A DNA stretch of 6,828 bases, taken from the NCBI GenBank assembly GCA_943324415.2, contig CALPLN020000100.1, forward strand, positions 1 through 6,828. The letters are read 5' to 3'. The position numbers were made by a program, and so were the translations under genes. This document shows positions 1 through 5,834 of this stretch, one piece after another (the first letter of the stretch is position 1; each line of letters starts with the position of its first letter). The DNA is from Sediminibacterium ginsengisoli (GTDB lineage: Bacteria; Bacteroidota; Bacteroidia; Chitinophagales; Chitinophagaceae). Under the pieces are notes generated by a model. It made no database searches and was not told the origin of the DNA. It saw only the letters and a program-made list of their open reading frames with translations.

Positions 1-258
1 AATTTATATGAGTCTATTTCTATTATTGCTAAAAGAGCGAATCAAATTAACATCTCTATCAGAGAAGAGTTACATTCTAAATTAGAGGAATTTGCAAGTC
101 ATACAGATAGCTTGGAAGAAATCCATGAGAATAAAGAGCAAATCGAAATCTCAAAAGCCTATGAGCGTATGCCAAATCCAGCTATTTTAGCAACAGCTGA
201 ATTCATTGATGACAAAATTTATCATCGTAAGAACGAGGAAGCAGATCTATTCCGTTAA
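1..258 (+). CDS. rpoZ: DNA-directed RNA polymerase omega subunit, 3' part
   Basis: The left edge is inside an open frame that reads 85 residues to a TAA at 256-258. It begins NLYESISIIAKRANQI and ends in a charged tail. Omega (Rpb6-like) binds the beta' subunit and helps assemble and stabilise RNA polymerase. The visible part carries the family's core features: the N-L-Y-E-S segment, the I-I-A-K-R-A-N-Q-I helix that contacts beta', and a later run with E-Q-I-E-I-S and Y-E-R-M-P-N-P, which I recognise as typical of the longer Bacteroidota version. That version is usually about 110 residues, so some 20-30 N-terminal residues lie outside the window. A strong terminator follows within 25 bp, so this is the last gene of its transcript. 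The identification is from remembered family similarity, not a search. Confidence 0.87.
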   Translation, partial: NLYESISIIAKRANQINISIREELHSKLEEFASHTDSLEEIHENKEQIEISKAYERMPNPAILATAEFIDDKIYHRKNEEADLFR

Positions 259-278
259 TCTCGATTAAGTAATGATAT

Positions 279-307
279 AAAACGTCCCGAAGTTTCGGGA
301 CGTTTTT
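279..307 (+). terminator. Rho-independent terminator after rpoZ
   Basis: A perfect inverted repeat pairs 279-290 with 295-306 around the 4-base loop AGTT. The GC-rich core (CGTCCCGA / TCGGGACG) is followed directly by a T run (303-307). It starts 20 bp after the rpoZ stop and separates rpoZ from the DUF4835 gene. The 5' arm begins with only four A residues, so it should work mainly on + strand transcripts. Confidence 0.88.
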
Positions 308-334
308 GTATTTTAGGGTATAAAACAAGTAGGC

Positions 335-1258
335 ATGTTTTTAAGAAAAATGGTATTTATTTTATTAAGTTTTTTTGCCATTCAAAATTTGAAAGGGCAG
401 GAGCTTGCAGCAATTGTAAGTTTACAAACCAATAAGGTGGACAATCAAGTGGATCCTAAAATATTCACACAGCTTCAAACACAGTTAAAAGATTTCATCA
501 ATCAACGTAAATGGACTTCAGATCTGTTTACGCAAGAGGAGAAAATAGATTGCAGTTTCTATATCACCATTGAGTCAGTGGTGTCGCCAGGTGTATACAA
601 TGCTAAATTAAGTATTGTAGCCAATCGACCTGTGTATCGTGCTAATTATACAACTCCGTTGTTGAATATGCAGGACGCTAATTTTACGTTTAAATATCAG
701 CTAGGTCAACCAATTGAATTCAACGAAAACAATGTTGCCAGAACGGATGCATTGGAGGCAAATTTAACAGCTACCCTGGCTTACTATGTATATATTATTT
801 TAGGACTGGATTATGATTCTTTTTCAAAAAATGGGGGAGTGCCTTATTTTAGTAAAGCGTTAAATATTGTGTACAACGCCCCTGATGGATCTGGTATCAG
901 TGGATGGAAATCATATGATGGACAACGCAATCGATTCATTTTAATCGACAATCTCACTAAAAGTGGATATGATAAATTACATGAAATTAGTTTCAACTAT
1001 TATAGAAAAGGAATAGATCAATTGGTAGAACAACCAGAGCAAGCTAAAGTGGCCATCATCAATGCATTAATGAGTTTACAAGAATTGAACGAGGAAAATG
1101 TTAACTCCATGGCCATCTCCATCTTTATGCAAGGACGAGTGGCTGAATTAATCGGGTTGTTTGCAGATGCAGATAGAACAACAAAAAAACAATTGATGTC
1201 TACTCTTTCAGCGATTGATATTGCAAATATCAACAAGTATAAAGCATATTTTGAATGA
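335..1258 (+). CDS. DUF4835 family exported protein
   Basis: This 307-residue protein has an N-terminal signal peptide: basic residues R4-K5, a hydrophobic stretch at about 6-17, and a likely signal peptidase I cut near LKG/QE at 21-22. That predicts a periplasmic or outer-membrane-associated location. The mature part (L-X-A-X-V-X-L-Q-T-N-K opening, a Y-Y-V-Y-I-I-L-G-L-D-Y-D-S-F helix near 150, then G-W-K-S-Y-D-G-Q-R-N-R near 193) matches what I know of DUF4835, a family found almost only in Bacteroidota. I recall it being linked in some annotations to the type IX secretion system (a PorD label), but I cannot confirm that here. No catalytic motif is visible. The first ATG is preferred over the ATG at 350 because only it supplies the basic n-region. 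The gene overlaps the next by ATGA. I see no clear TAnnTTTG promoter in the 76-bp gap before it. Confidence 0.82.
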   Translation: MFLRKMVFILLSFFAIQNLKGQELAAIVSLQTNKVDNQVDPKIFTQLQTQLKDFINQRKWTSDLFTQEEKIDCSFYITIESVVSPGVYNAKLSIVANRPVYRANYTTPLLNMQDANFTFKYQLGQPIEFNENNVARTDALEANLTATLAYYVYIILGLDYDSFSKNGGVPYFSKALNIVYNAPDGSGISGWKSYDGQRNRFILIDNLTKSGYDKLHEISFNYYRKGIDQLVEQPEQAKVAIINALMSLQELNEENVNSMAISIFMQGRVAELIGLFADADRTTKKQLMSTLSAIDIANINKYKAYFE

Positions 1259-1599
1259 AAAAAGTAATTATTATAGGCATTGTATTTCTTGCCGCATGCA
1301 CTTCCAATCAATCAGAGGAAGCGTCACTTTTGCCTATTGAAACCATGCAAAAAACAGTATGGCAATTGATGCAGGTAGATGAATACCTTTCAAGACAGGT
1401 TCAGACAGATACGACGATACAGCCGTCTTTAGAAAAAGCTAAATATTATCAACGTGTATTCAATTTAAACAAAGTAGATCGAACTCGATTTTATACGACA
1501 ATGTCTTATTTAGATAAGCATCCAGTGGAATTAAAAGAATTGATGGATTCGGTCGAAGCATTATCGAAAAGAGAAAAATTAGAGCTTATCAAGCACTAA
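1255..1599 (+). CDS. DUF4296-like small lipoprotein
   Basis: This 114-residue protein starts with a short lipoprotein signal: K2-K3, a hydrophobic run at 4-12, and the lipobox L12-A13-A14-C15, so lipid attachment at C15 is expected. The mature protein (about 100 residues) is mostly predicted helix and begins with a serine- and glutamate-rich stretch. The P-I-E-T-M beginning, the E-K-A-K-Y-Y-Q-R-V-F segment near 75 and the F-Y-T-T-M-S-Y-L-D-K-H-P-V-E-L pattern near 94-108 resemble DUF4296, a Bacteroidota lipoprotein family of unknown function. The start codon lies in the stop of the upstream gene (ATGA at 1255-1258), which suggests translational coupling and a shared role in the envelope. I cannot assign a molecular function. 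The family call is moderate and the lipoprotein call is strong. Confidence 0.75.
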   Translation: MKKVIIIGIVFLAACTSNQSEEASLLPIETMQKTVWQLMQVDEYLSRQVQTDTTIQPSLEKAKYYQRVFNLNKVDRTRFYTTMSYLDKHPVELKELMDSVEALSKREKLELIKH

Positions 1600-1636
1600 T
1601 TCTACTTAAAAAAATGGAGGTCTCATTAAACACTTT

Positions 1637-1644
1637 TACATTTG
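1637..1644 (+). promoter_or_regulatory. Possible -7 promoter element for the peroxiredoxin gene
   Basis: TACATTTG matches the Bacteroidota -7 consensus TAnnTTTG and lies 28 bp before the peroxiredoxin ATG. That would give a leader of roughly 20-25 nt, rich in A and T. A proper -33 TTG is not present at the expected distance; the nearest candidate is ATGG at 1614-1617, a poor match. The 73-bp gap shows no terminator, so read-through from the lipoprotein gene is also possible. Confidence 0.45.
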
Positions 1645-1672
1645 ATTTGTTAAACTACTAAAATATAAAACT

Positions 1673-2146
1673 ATGCCAATTTCAATCGGACAAAACGCCC
1701 CAGACTTTACTTTATTTGATACGGATAAAAACCAAGTTCATTTAGCAGATGCTAAAGGAAAGAATGTGGTACTTTTATTTTTCCCTCTTGCTTTTACTGG
1801 TGTTTGTACTGCTGAACTTTGTAGTGTGAGAGACAATATCGCAACCTACAACACGACTAATGCGCAAGTTTATGGAATCTCTGTGGATTCATTATTTGCA
1901 TTAGGTAAGTTCAAAGAAGAGCAAAAATTAAATTTTCCTTTGCTAAGTGATTTCAATAAAGCAGCTGCAACTGCATTTGATGTACTGTATGAAACATTCC
2001 CTGCTTTTGAAATGCAAGGCGTGAGTAAGAGAGCTGCATTTGTAATTGATGCACATGGAGTAGTGCAATACGCAGAAGTTTGTCCTACACCTGGAGACTT
2101 GCCAAATTTCGAAGCAATTCAAACGACTTTGAATAAATTGAACTGA
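1673..2146 (+). CDS. Thiol peroxiredoxin (AhpE/PrxQ-like)
   Basis: This 157-residue cytoplasmic protein (no signal peptide) is a complete AhpC/TSA-fold peroxiredoxin, which reduces hydrogen peroxide, organic hydroperoxides or peroxynitrite. The active-site motif P38-L-A-F-T42-G-V-C45 supplies the conserved Pro, Thr and peroxidatic Cys, and R120 (in K-R-A-A-F-V-I-D) is the likely catalytic Arg. A second cysteine at C50, five residues on, sits where atypical 2-Cys PrxQ/BCP enzymes have their resolving Cys. A third, C137, lies in V-C-P-T-P-G-D near the end. The overall sequence (P-L-A-F-T-G-V-C-T-A-E-L) looks closer to the AhpE branch, so the subfamily is unsettled. Length suits a single-domain enzyme of about 150-160 residues. 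It probably has its own promoter and ends at a bidirectional terminator. Confidence 0.93.
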   Translation: MPISIGQNAPDFTLFDTDKNQVHLADAKGKNVVLLFFPLAFTGVCTAELCSVRDNIATYNTTNAQVYGISVDSLFALGKFKEEQKLNFPLLSDFNKAAATAFDVLYETFPAFEMQGVSKRAAFVIDAHGVVQYAEVCPTPGDLPNFEAIQTTLNKLN

Positions 2147-2166
2147 AATCTGAAGAACTGTTAAAT

Positions 2167-2198
2167 AAAAAAGCCTCCGAATTTTCGGAGGCTTTTTT
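2167..2198. terminator. Bidirectional terminator between convergent peroxiredoxin and rlmI genes
   Basis: A perfect inverted repeat pairs 2167-2180 with 2185-2198 around a 4-base ATTT loop. The core AGCCTCCGA / TCGGAGGCT is flanked by A6 on the left and a run of seven T on the right, so both strands end in a U tract. It lies 20 bp after the peroxiredoxin stop and 20 bp after the rlmI stop, serving both. Confidence 0.9.
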
Positions 2199-2218
2199 TA
2201 TAAGAACATCAAAGTACT

Positions 2219-3394
2219 TTATCTATCACAAACTTCCACAATCAGGAATTTTAAATAATGTGTATTCTCCATGCCCCATATAATTGGATGGTCACTTGAC
2301 TGGGTTTGGTAAGTAACCTGTCTAATTCTTTTCTTAGCGTCTTTGGCGGCCATATAGATGGTATCTAAGAATAACTCTGGGCTAACTAAATTGGTGCAAC
2401 TAGAAGTGACTAAGAAGCCTCCATTGTTGATCATTTTCATTCCTCTTAAATTAATCTCTTTATATCCTGTGACTGCCTTTTCAATACTACTTCTGTTTTT
2501 TGTAAAAGCGGGCGGATCTAGCATCACCACATCGTATTTTCTACCTTCCTTGCCCCAATTTTTTAAGACATCAAAAGCGTTCATTGCTTCAAATTTCACA
2601 ATATGATCCAATTGATTCAATGCTGCATTTTTATTGGCTTGAGCAACTGCATTTTCAGAGATATCAATGCCCAATACCGATTTTGCACCATAATGAGCGG
2701 CATGTATTTCAAAAGTACCGGTATAGGTAAACGCACCTAATACATCTGCACCTTTTACGATATGTTCAATAGCACGACGGTTATCTTGTTGGTCTAAAAA
2801 ATAACCTGTTTTTTGTCCATGCTCAATGTCCACATAAAATTGTAGACCATTTTCTTGAATGATAATTTCAGTTGGGAATGGGTCGGATAAAAAATCTTTC
2901 TTTTGTTCGAGTCCTTCTAGTTCTCTAACAGGCACATCGTTTCTTTCATAAATACCTTTTGGTTTAAAGATGGTATTGATGGCATCCACAATCGCAGTTT
3001 TCCATTGTTCAATTCCCAATGATAAAGTTTGTAAAACAAAATAATCATTGAATTTATCTATAATCAGTGCAGGCAATCCATCTGCTTCTCCAAAAACCAA
3101 TCTACAATTTTCGGTATAACCCAATTGTTGTCTATAGGCCCAAGCTTCACTTATTTTTTGATGAAAAAAGTTAGCATCAATTGGCTCTCTTTTTCGTGTC
3201 AGCAATCTTATAATGATCTGAGAACCTGGGTTGATATAACCTCGTCCAGCTAATTGGCCATCAAAATAATATACTTCCACAATATCCCCTGGGGAAACTG
3301 TGCCAGCGATACGATCAACTTCGTTGTTATAGATCCATGGGTGGCCCATGGCAATCCTTGGGGTAATGCGCTTATTTAGGTAAACCTTTGTCAT
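2219..3394 (-). CDS. rlmI: 23S rRNA (cytosine-C5)-methyltransferase, RlmI family
   Basis: This 391-residue protein, close to the 396 of E. coli RlmI, should use SAM to make m5C in 23S rRNA (C1962 in E. coli numbering). The domains are in the RlmI order: an N-terminal PUA RNA-binding domain at about 1-75 (H-P-W-I-Y-N near 18-23, V-S-P-G-D-I-V near 33-39), a middle EEHEE-type region with F-G-E-A-D-G-L-P-A-L at 101-110 and H-G-Q-K-T-G-Y-F-L-D-Q-Q-D-N-R at 192-206, and a Rossmann methyltransferase domain from about 215. The latter has V-L-G-A-F-T-Y-T-G as motif I, D244 as the likely ribose-binding acid, D-P-P-A-F at 293-297, and S-S-C-T with probable catalytic C333. A broader 'class I SAM-dependent rRNA methyltransferase' call is very safe; the exact target site is inferred. 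The annotated ATG fits the start of the PUA domain. It stands alone on its strand. Confidence 0.9.
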   Translation of the reverse strand: MTKVYLNKRITPRIAMGHPWIYNNEVDRIAGTVSPGDIVEVYYFDGQLAGRGYINPGSQIIIRLLTRKREPIDANFFHQKISEAWAYRQQLGYTENCRLVFGEADGLPALIIDKFNDYFVLQTLSLGIEQWKTAIVDAINTIFKPKGIYERNDVPVRELEGLEQKKDFLSDPFPTEIIIQENGLQFYVDIEHGQKTGYFLDQQDNRRAIEHIVKGADVLGAFTYTGTFEIHAAHYGAKSVLGIDISENAVAQANKNAALNQLDHIVKFEAMNAFDVLKNWGKEGRKYDVVMLDPPAFTKNRSSIEKAVTGYKEINLRGMKMINNGGFLVTSSCTNLVSPELFLDTIYMAAKDAKKRIRQVTYQTQSSDHPIIWGMENTHYLKFLIVEVCDR

Positions 3395-3398
3395 TTGG

Positions 3399-3425
3399 CA
3401 AAGATAGGGACAGATTGAGTGACAA
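3399..3425 (-). promoter_or_regulatory. Possible rlmI promoter, very close to the start codon
   Basis: Read on the - strand, TATCTTTG (3406-3399) matches TAnnTTTG, and a TTG (3425-3423) stands 16 bp further upstream, slightly shorter than the usual gap. The -7 element ends only 4 bp before the ATG, so transcription would start at or next to the start codon, giving a leaderless or nearly leaderless mRNA. No other TAnnTTTG exists on this strand in the gap. Confidence 0.4.
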
Positions 3426-3456
3426 CTTGTTCATTTTAAGCTCCTTTTATGTCAAT

Positions 3457-3488
3457 TTTGCTCTTTTATTGCTTTGGCAATATATTTG
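3457..3488 (+). promoter_or_regulatory. Bacteroidota-type promoter of grpE-dnaJ
   Basis: TTTG at 3457-3460 and TATATTTG at 3481-3488 match the -33 TTTG and -7 TAnnTTTG elements, with a 20-bp spacer. The -7 element ends 27 bp before the grpE ATG, leaving a short A/T-rich leader of about 20-25 nt. A small inverted repeat, ATTGC-N4-GCAAT at 3468-3481, lies in the spacer and touches the -7 element. A second, TTGC-N2-GCAA at 3486-3495, overlaps the likely transcription start. No CIRCE (HrcA) operator is seen. Confidence 0.68.
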
Positions 3489-3515
3489 CTTGCAATAGAG
3501 TACAATTAGTCAATT

Positions 3516-4055
3516 ATGGAAGATAAAGAACAATTAGGTCAAGAACCAATCGTAGATACAGAAAATGGAGCTCAAACAGCCCCAGAAACAGAGGAAGCAC
3601 CCTTGAGTGAGTTAGATCAATTAAAGGCGGATTTGGCAGACCAAAAAGACAAATATTTGCGTTTAATGGCAGAATTTGAAAACTTCAAAAGAAGAACCGC
3701 TAAAGAACGTGTGGATTTGATCCAAACTGCAGGTAAAGATGTGATTGTTTCCCTTTTAGATGTGATGGATGATTGTGATCGTGCTGAGAAGCAATTACAT
3801 GGTTCTGATGACATCGCTGTACAAAAAGAAGGGATCCAATTGGTATTTAATAAAATTAGAGCGACACTTCATGCAAAAGGTTTGAAAGCAATGGAAAGCA
3901 TTGATCAAGCATTTGATGTTGAGTTGCATGAAGCGATTACTGAAGTGCCTGTTCCAGACGATTCAAAAAAAGGAAAAGTCATTGATGAGGTTACAAAGGG
4001 ATATTATTTAAATGATAAGATTATTCGTTTTGCGAAAGTAGTGGTAGGTAAATAA
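3516..4055 (+). CDS. grpE: Nucleotide exchange factor GrpE
   Basis: GrpE is the homodimeric exchange factor that releases ADP from DnaK so the chaperone cycle can turn over. This 179-residue protein has the family layout: an acidic, probably disordered N-terminal tail at 1-32; a long coiled-coil helix at about 33-90 containing L-R-L-M-A-E-F-E-N-F-K-R-R, the classic GrpE block; then the beta-rich head that contacts DnaK. The head carries the signature F-D-V-E-L-H-E-A-I near 142 and ends in I-R-F-A-K-V-V-V-G. The length is close to the 197 of E. coli GrpE; the shorter size is in the N-terminal tail. It is the first gene of a two-gene operon, 10 bp ahead of dnaJ. Its partner dnaK is not in the window, so it must be elsewhere in the genome. 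Confidence 0.96.
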   Translation: MEDKEQLGQEPIVDTENGAQTAPETEEAPLSELDQLKADLADQKDKYLRLMAEFENFKRRTAKERVDLIQTAGKDVIVSLLDVMDDCDRAEKQLHGSDDIAVQKEGIQLVFNKIRATLHAKGLKAMESIDQAFDVELHEAITEVPVPDDSKKGKVIDEVTKGYYLNDKIIRFAKVVVGK

Positions 4056-4065
4056 ACAAAGCATT

Positions 4066-5235
4066 ATGTCAAAAAGAGATTTTTACGAAATATTAGGTGT
4101 GAGCAAATCTGCTTCTGCAGATGAAATAAAAAAGGCCTACCGTAAAGTGGCTATGCAATTTCACCCGGATAGAAATCCAGGAGATAAAGCAGCCGAAGAA
4201 AAATTTAAAGAAGCCGCAGAAGCCTATGAAATATTAAGTGACGCGGATAAGAAGGCAAAATATGATCGTTTTGGTCATCAAGCTTTTGGTCCTGGAACTG
4301 GTGGTGGAAATGGAGGATATGGTGGAGGTATGGATATGAACGATATCTTTAGCCAATTTGGTGATGTGTTTGGTGATGACATGTTTGGAGGATTTTTTGG
4401 CGGTGGACAAAGCCGTTCAAGAGGTGGTGCAAAAGCAAGAGGCCAAAGAGGAAGTAATTTAAGGATCAAATTAAAATTGAATTTCGAAGAGATTGCCAAT
4501 GGCGTAAACAAACAAGTTAAAGTCAAGAAGCATGTGCTTTGTACTACTTGTGGCGGCAATGGTGCAAAAGATAAATCAAGTATTCAAACTTGTGGAACTT
4601 GTAAGGGTTCTGGTCAGGTAAGAAAAGTAACCAATACATTCTTGGGTCAAATGCAAACTGTCAATACTTGTCCTACTTGTAATGGAGAAGGAAGTACAGT
4701 GACTGCAAAGTGTAATGCTTGTAAGGGTGAGGGAAGAGTTTATGGAGAGGAAACAATTTCAATCGATATTCCAGCGGGTGTGCAAGACGGGATGCAATTG
4801 AGTATGTCTGGCAAAGGAAACGCGGGAGAGCGAGGTGGATCTGCTGGGGACTTAATCATCATGATAGAGGAAGAACCACATGAGTTCTTGCATAGAGACG
4901 GGTTGAATGTAGCTTTTGATTTATACATTACCATTCCTGATGCCATTTTTGGAACAAGTGTGGAAGTGCCAACTATTGACGGTCGAGCTAAAATTAAGAT
5001 ACCTGCCGGTACGCAAAGTGGCAAAATGTTTAGATTAAAAGGAAAGGGATTTCCAGAAGTACAAGGATATGCAAAAGGGGATCAATTGATCCATGTGAAT
5101 ATTTGGACGCCACAAGAAGTGAGTGAGGAAGAAAAAGTTGCATTGGAAAAAATGCAAGAAAGTGAAAACTTTAAACCTAAGCCAGTCAAGGGAGATAAAA
5201 GTTTTTATGATAAAGTAAAAGAAGCTTTTAAATAA
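4066..5235 (+). CDS. dnaJ: Chaperone protein DnaJ (type I Hsp40)
   Basis: This DnaK co-chaperone binds unfolded substrates and stimulates DnaK ATPase. The 389-residue protein has every class A domain in order. The J-domain is at 1-70 with H33-P34-D35. A Gly/Phe-rich linker lies at about 76-130, rich in G-G-G and M-F-G-G-F-F. The zinc-finger domain has four CxxCxGxG repeats with cysteine pairs at 159/162, 176/179, 202/205 and 216/219. The C-terminal substrate-binding domains run from about 225 to 355, followed by a short charged tail. All eight zinc-binding cysteines are intact. The gene lies 10 bp after grpE with no promoter or terminator between, so the two are co-transcribed. A bidirectional terminator follows the stop. 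The length is close to the usual 375-390. Confidence 0.97.
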   Translation: MSKRDFYEILGVSKSASADEIKKAYRKVAMQFHPDRNPGDKAAEEKFKEAAEAYEILSDADKKAKYDRFGHQAFGPGTGGGNGGYGGGMDMNDIFSQFGDVFGDDMFGGFFGGGQSRSRGGAKARGQRGSNLRIKLKLNFEEIANGVNKQVKVKKHVLCTTCGGNGAKDKSSIQTCGTCKGSGQVRKVTNTFLGQMQTVNTCPTCNGEGSTVTAKCNACKGEGRVYGEETISIDIPAGVQDGMQLSMSGKGNAGERGGSAGDLIIMIEEEPHEFLHRDGLNVAFDLYITIPDAIFGTSVEVPTIDGRAKIKIPAGTQSGKMFRLKGKGFPEVQGYAKGDQLIHVNIWTPQEVSEEEKVALEKMQESENFKPKPVKGDKSFYDKVKEAFK

Positions 5236-5245
5236 GATCTAAAAT

Positions 5246-5279
5246 AAAAAAAGGGACAATTTTCATTGTCCCTTTTTTT
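5246..5279. terminator. Bidirectional terminator between convergent dnaJ and hpt
   Basis: A perfect 15-bp inverted repeat pairs 5246-5260 with 5265-5279 around a TTTC loop. The core GGGACAAT / ATTGTCCC is flanked by A7 on the left and T7 on the right, giving U tracts for transcripts of either strand. The right arm overlaps the hpt stop codon (5278-5280) by two bases, so hpt runs straight into its own terminator. Confidence 0.9.
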
Positions 5280-5814
5280 ATGCTTCTAGTTGATAAATAT
5301 CTTTGCTATTTCTTCCTAAGCCGTCATAATCAAGGCCGTAACCCACTACAAATTTATTGGGGATTTCAAAACAAGCGTAATCGATTTTGACAGGATATTG
5401 CAATGCTTCTTTTTTATCAAGCAAGACTGCAATTTTCACAGAGGCAGGTTGCAGGCTATCTAATTGAGGTAGATAATGATGCAAAGTTTTACCTGTATCA
5501 ATAATATCCTCTAAGATAATAATATGTCTATCTTTCACATTGATGTCTAAACCAATAGCTGTGATGACATTGCCTGTAGAGCTAGTGCCTTTGTAGGAAG
5601 CTAGTTTAATGAAACTTACTTCTGCCTCAATTGTGATTTGTTTGAATAAGTCTGCAGTAAATAAGAAGGAGCCATTGAGAATGGATAAAAACAGGGGACG
5701 TTTGCCCGCATACTCTTTATTTAATTGCTCAGCCAATTCAGTAATTTTTTCTTGAATTGCTGCTTCATGTAAATAAGGTACAAAGGTTTTATCTAGAACT
5801 TGGATGGTAGACAT
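5278..5814 (-). CDS. hpt: Hypoxanthine phosphoribosyltransferase
   Basis: This 178-residue cytoplasmic purine-salvage enzyme converts hypoxanthine (often also guanine) and PRPP to IMP or GMP plus pyrophosphate. The type I phosphoribosyltransferase PRPP motif is complete: I-I-I-L-E102-D103-I-I-D106-T-G-K-T110. The flexible catalytic loop is present as S73-Y-K-G-T-S-S-T-G81, the early loop as L46-N-G-S49, and the purine-binding end as K154-F-V-V-G-Y-G-L-D-Y163, as in bacterial HPRTs of about 175-185 residues. These features distinguish it from adenine or xanthine phosphoribosyltransferases. The start follows the glucosaminidase stop by 20 bp on the same strand, so it is probably the second gene of that transcript. 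No Shine-Dalgarno sequence is visible; the leader is A/T-rich. Confidence 0.94.
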   Translation of the reverse strand: MSTIQVLDKTFVPYLHEAAIQEKITELAEQLNKEYAGKRPLFLSILNGSFLFTADLFKQITIEAEVSFIKLASYKGTSSTGNVITAIGLDINVKDRHIIILEDIIDTGKTLHHYLPQLDSLQPASVKIAVLLDKKEALQYPVKIDYACFEIPNKFVVGYGLDYDGLGRNSKDIYQLEA

Positions 5815-5834
5815 GAAATTTATTTTGGATTAAA

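Noticed and set aside
309..316. TATTTTAG as a -7 promoter element for the DUF4835 gene
   Set aside because: It has one mismatch to TAnnTTTG and no TTG at a suitable distance, and it abuts the rpoZ terminator. The real promoter of this gene was not identified.
1018..1311. 97-codon - strand frame across the DUF4835/DUF4296 junction
   Set aside because: It is antisense to two well-supported genes and has no promoter or domain of its own.
4278..5024. Open frames of 93 and 94 codons on the - strand inside dnaJ
   Set aside because: They are antisense to the Gly-rich and C-terminal parts of an intact dnaJ, and their products are Pro-rich with no family resemblance.
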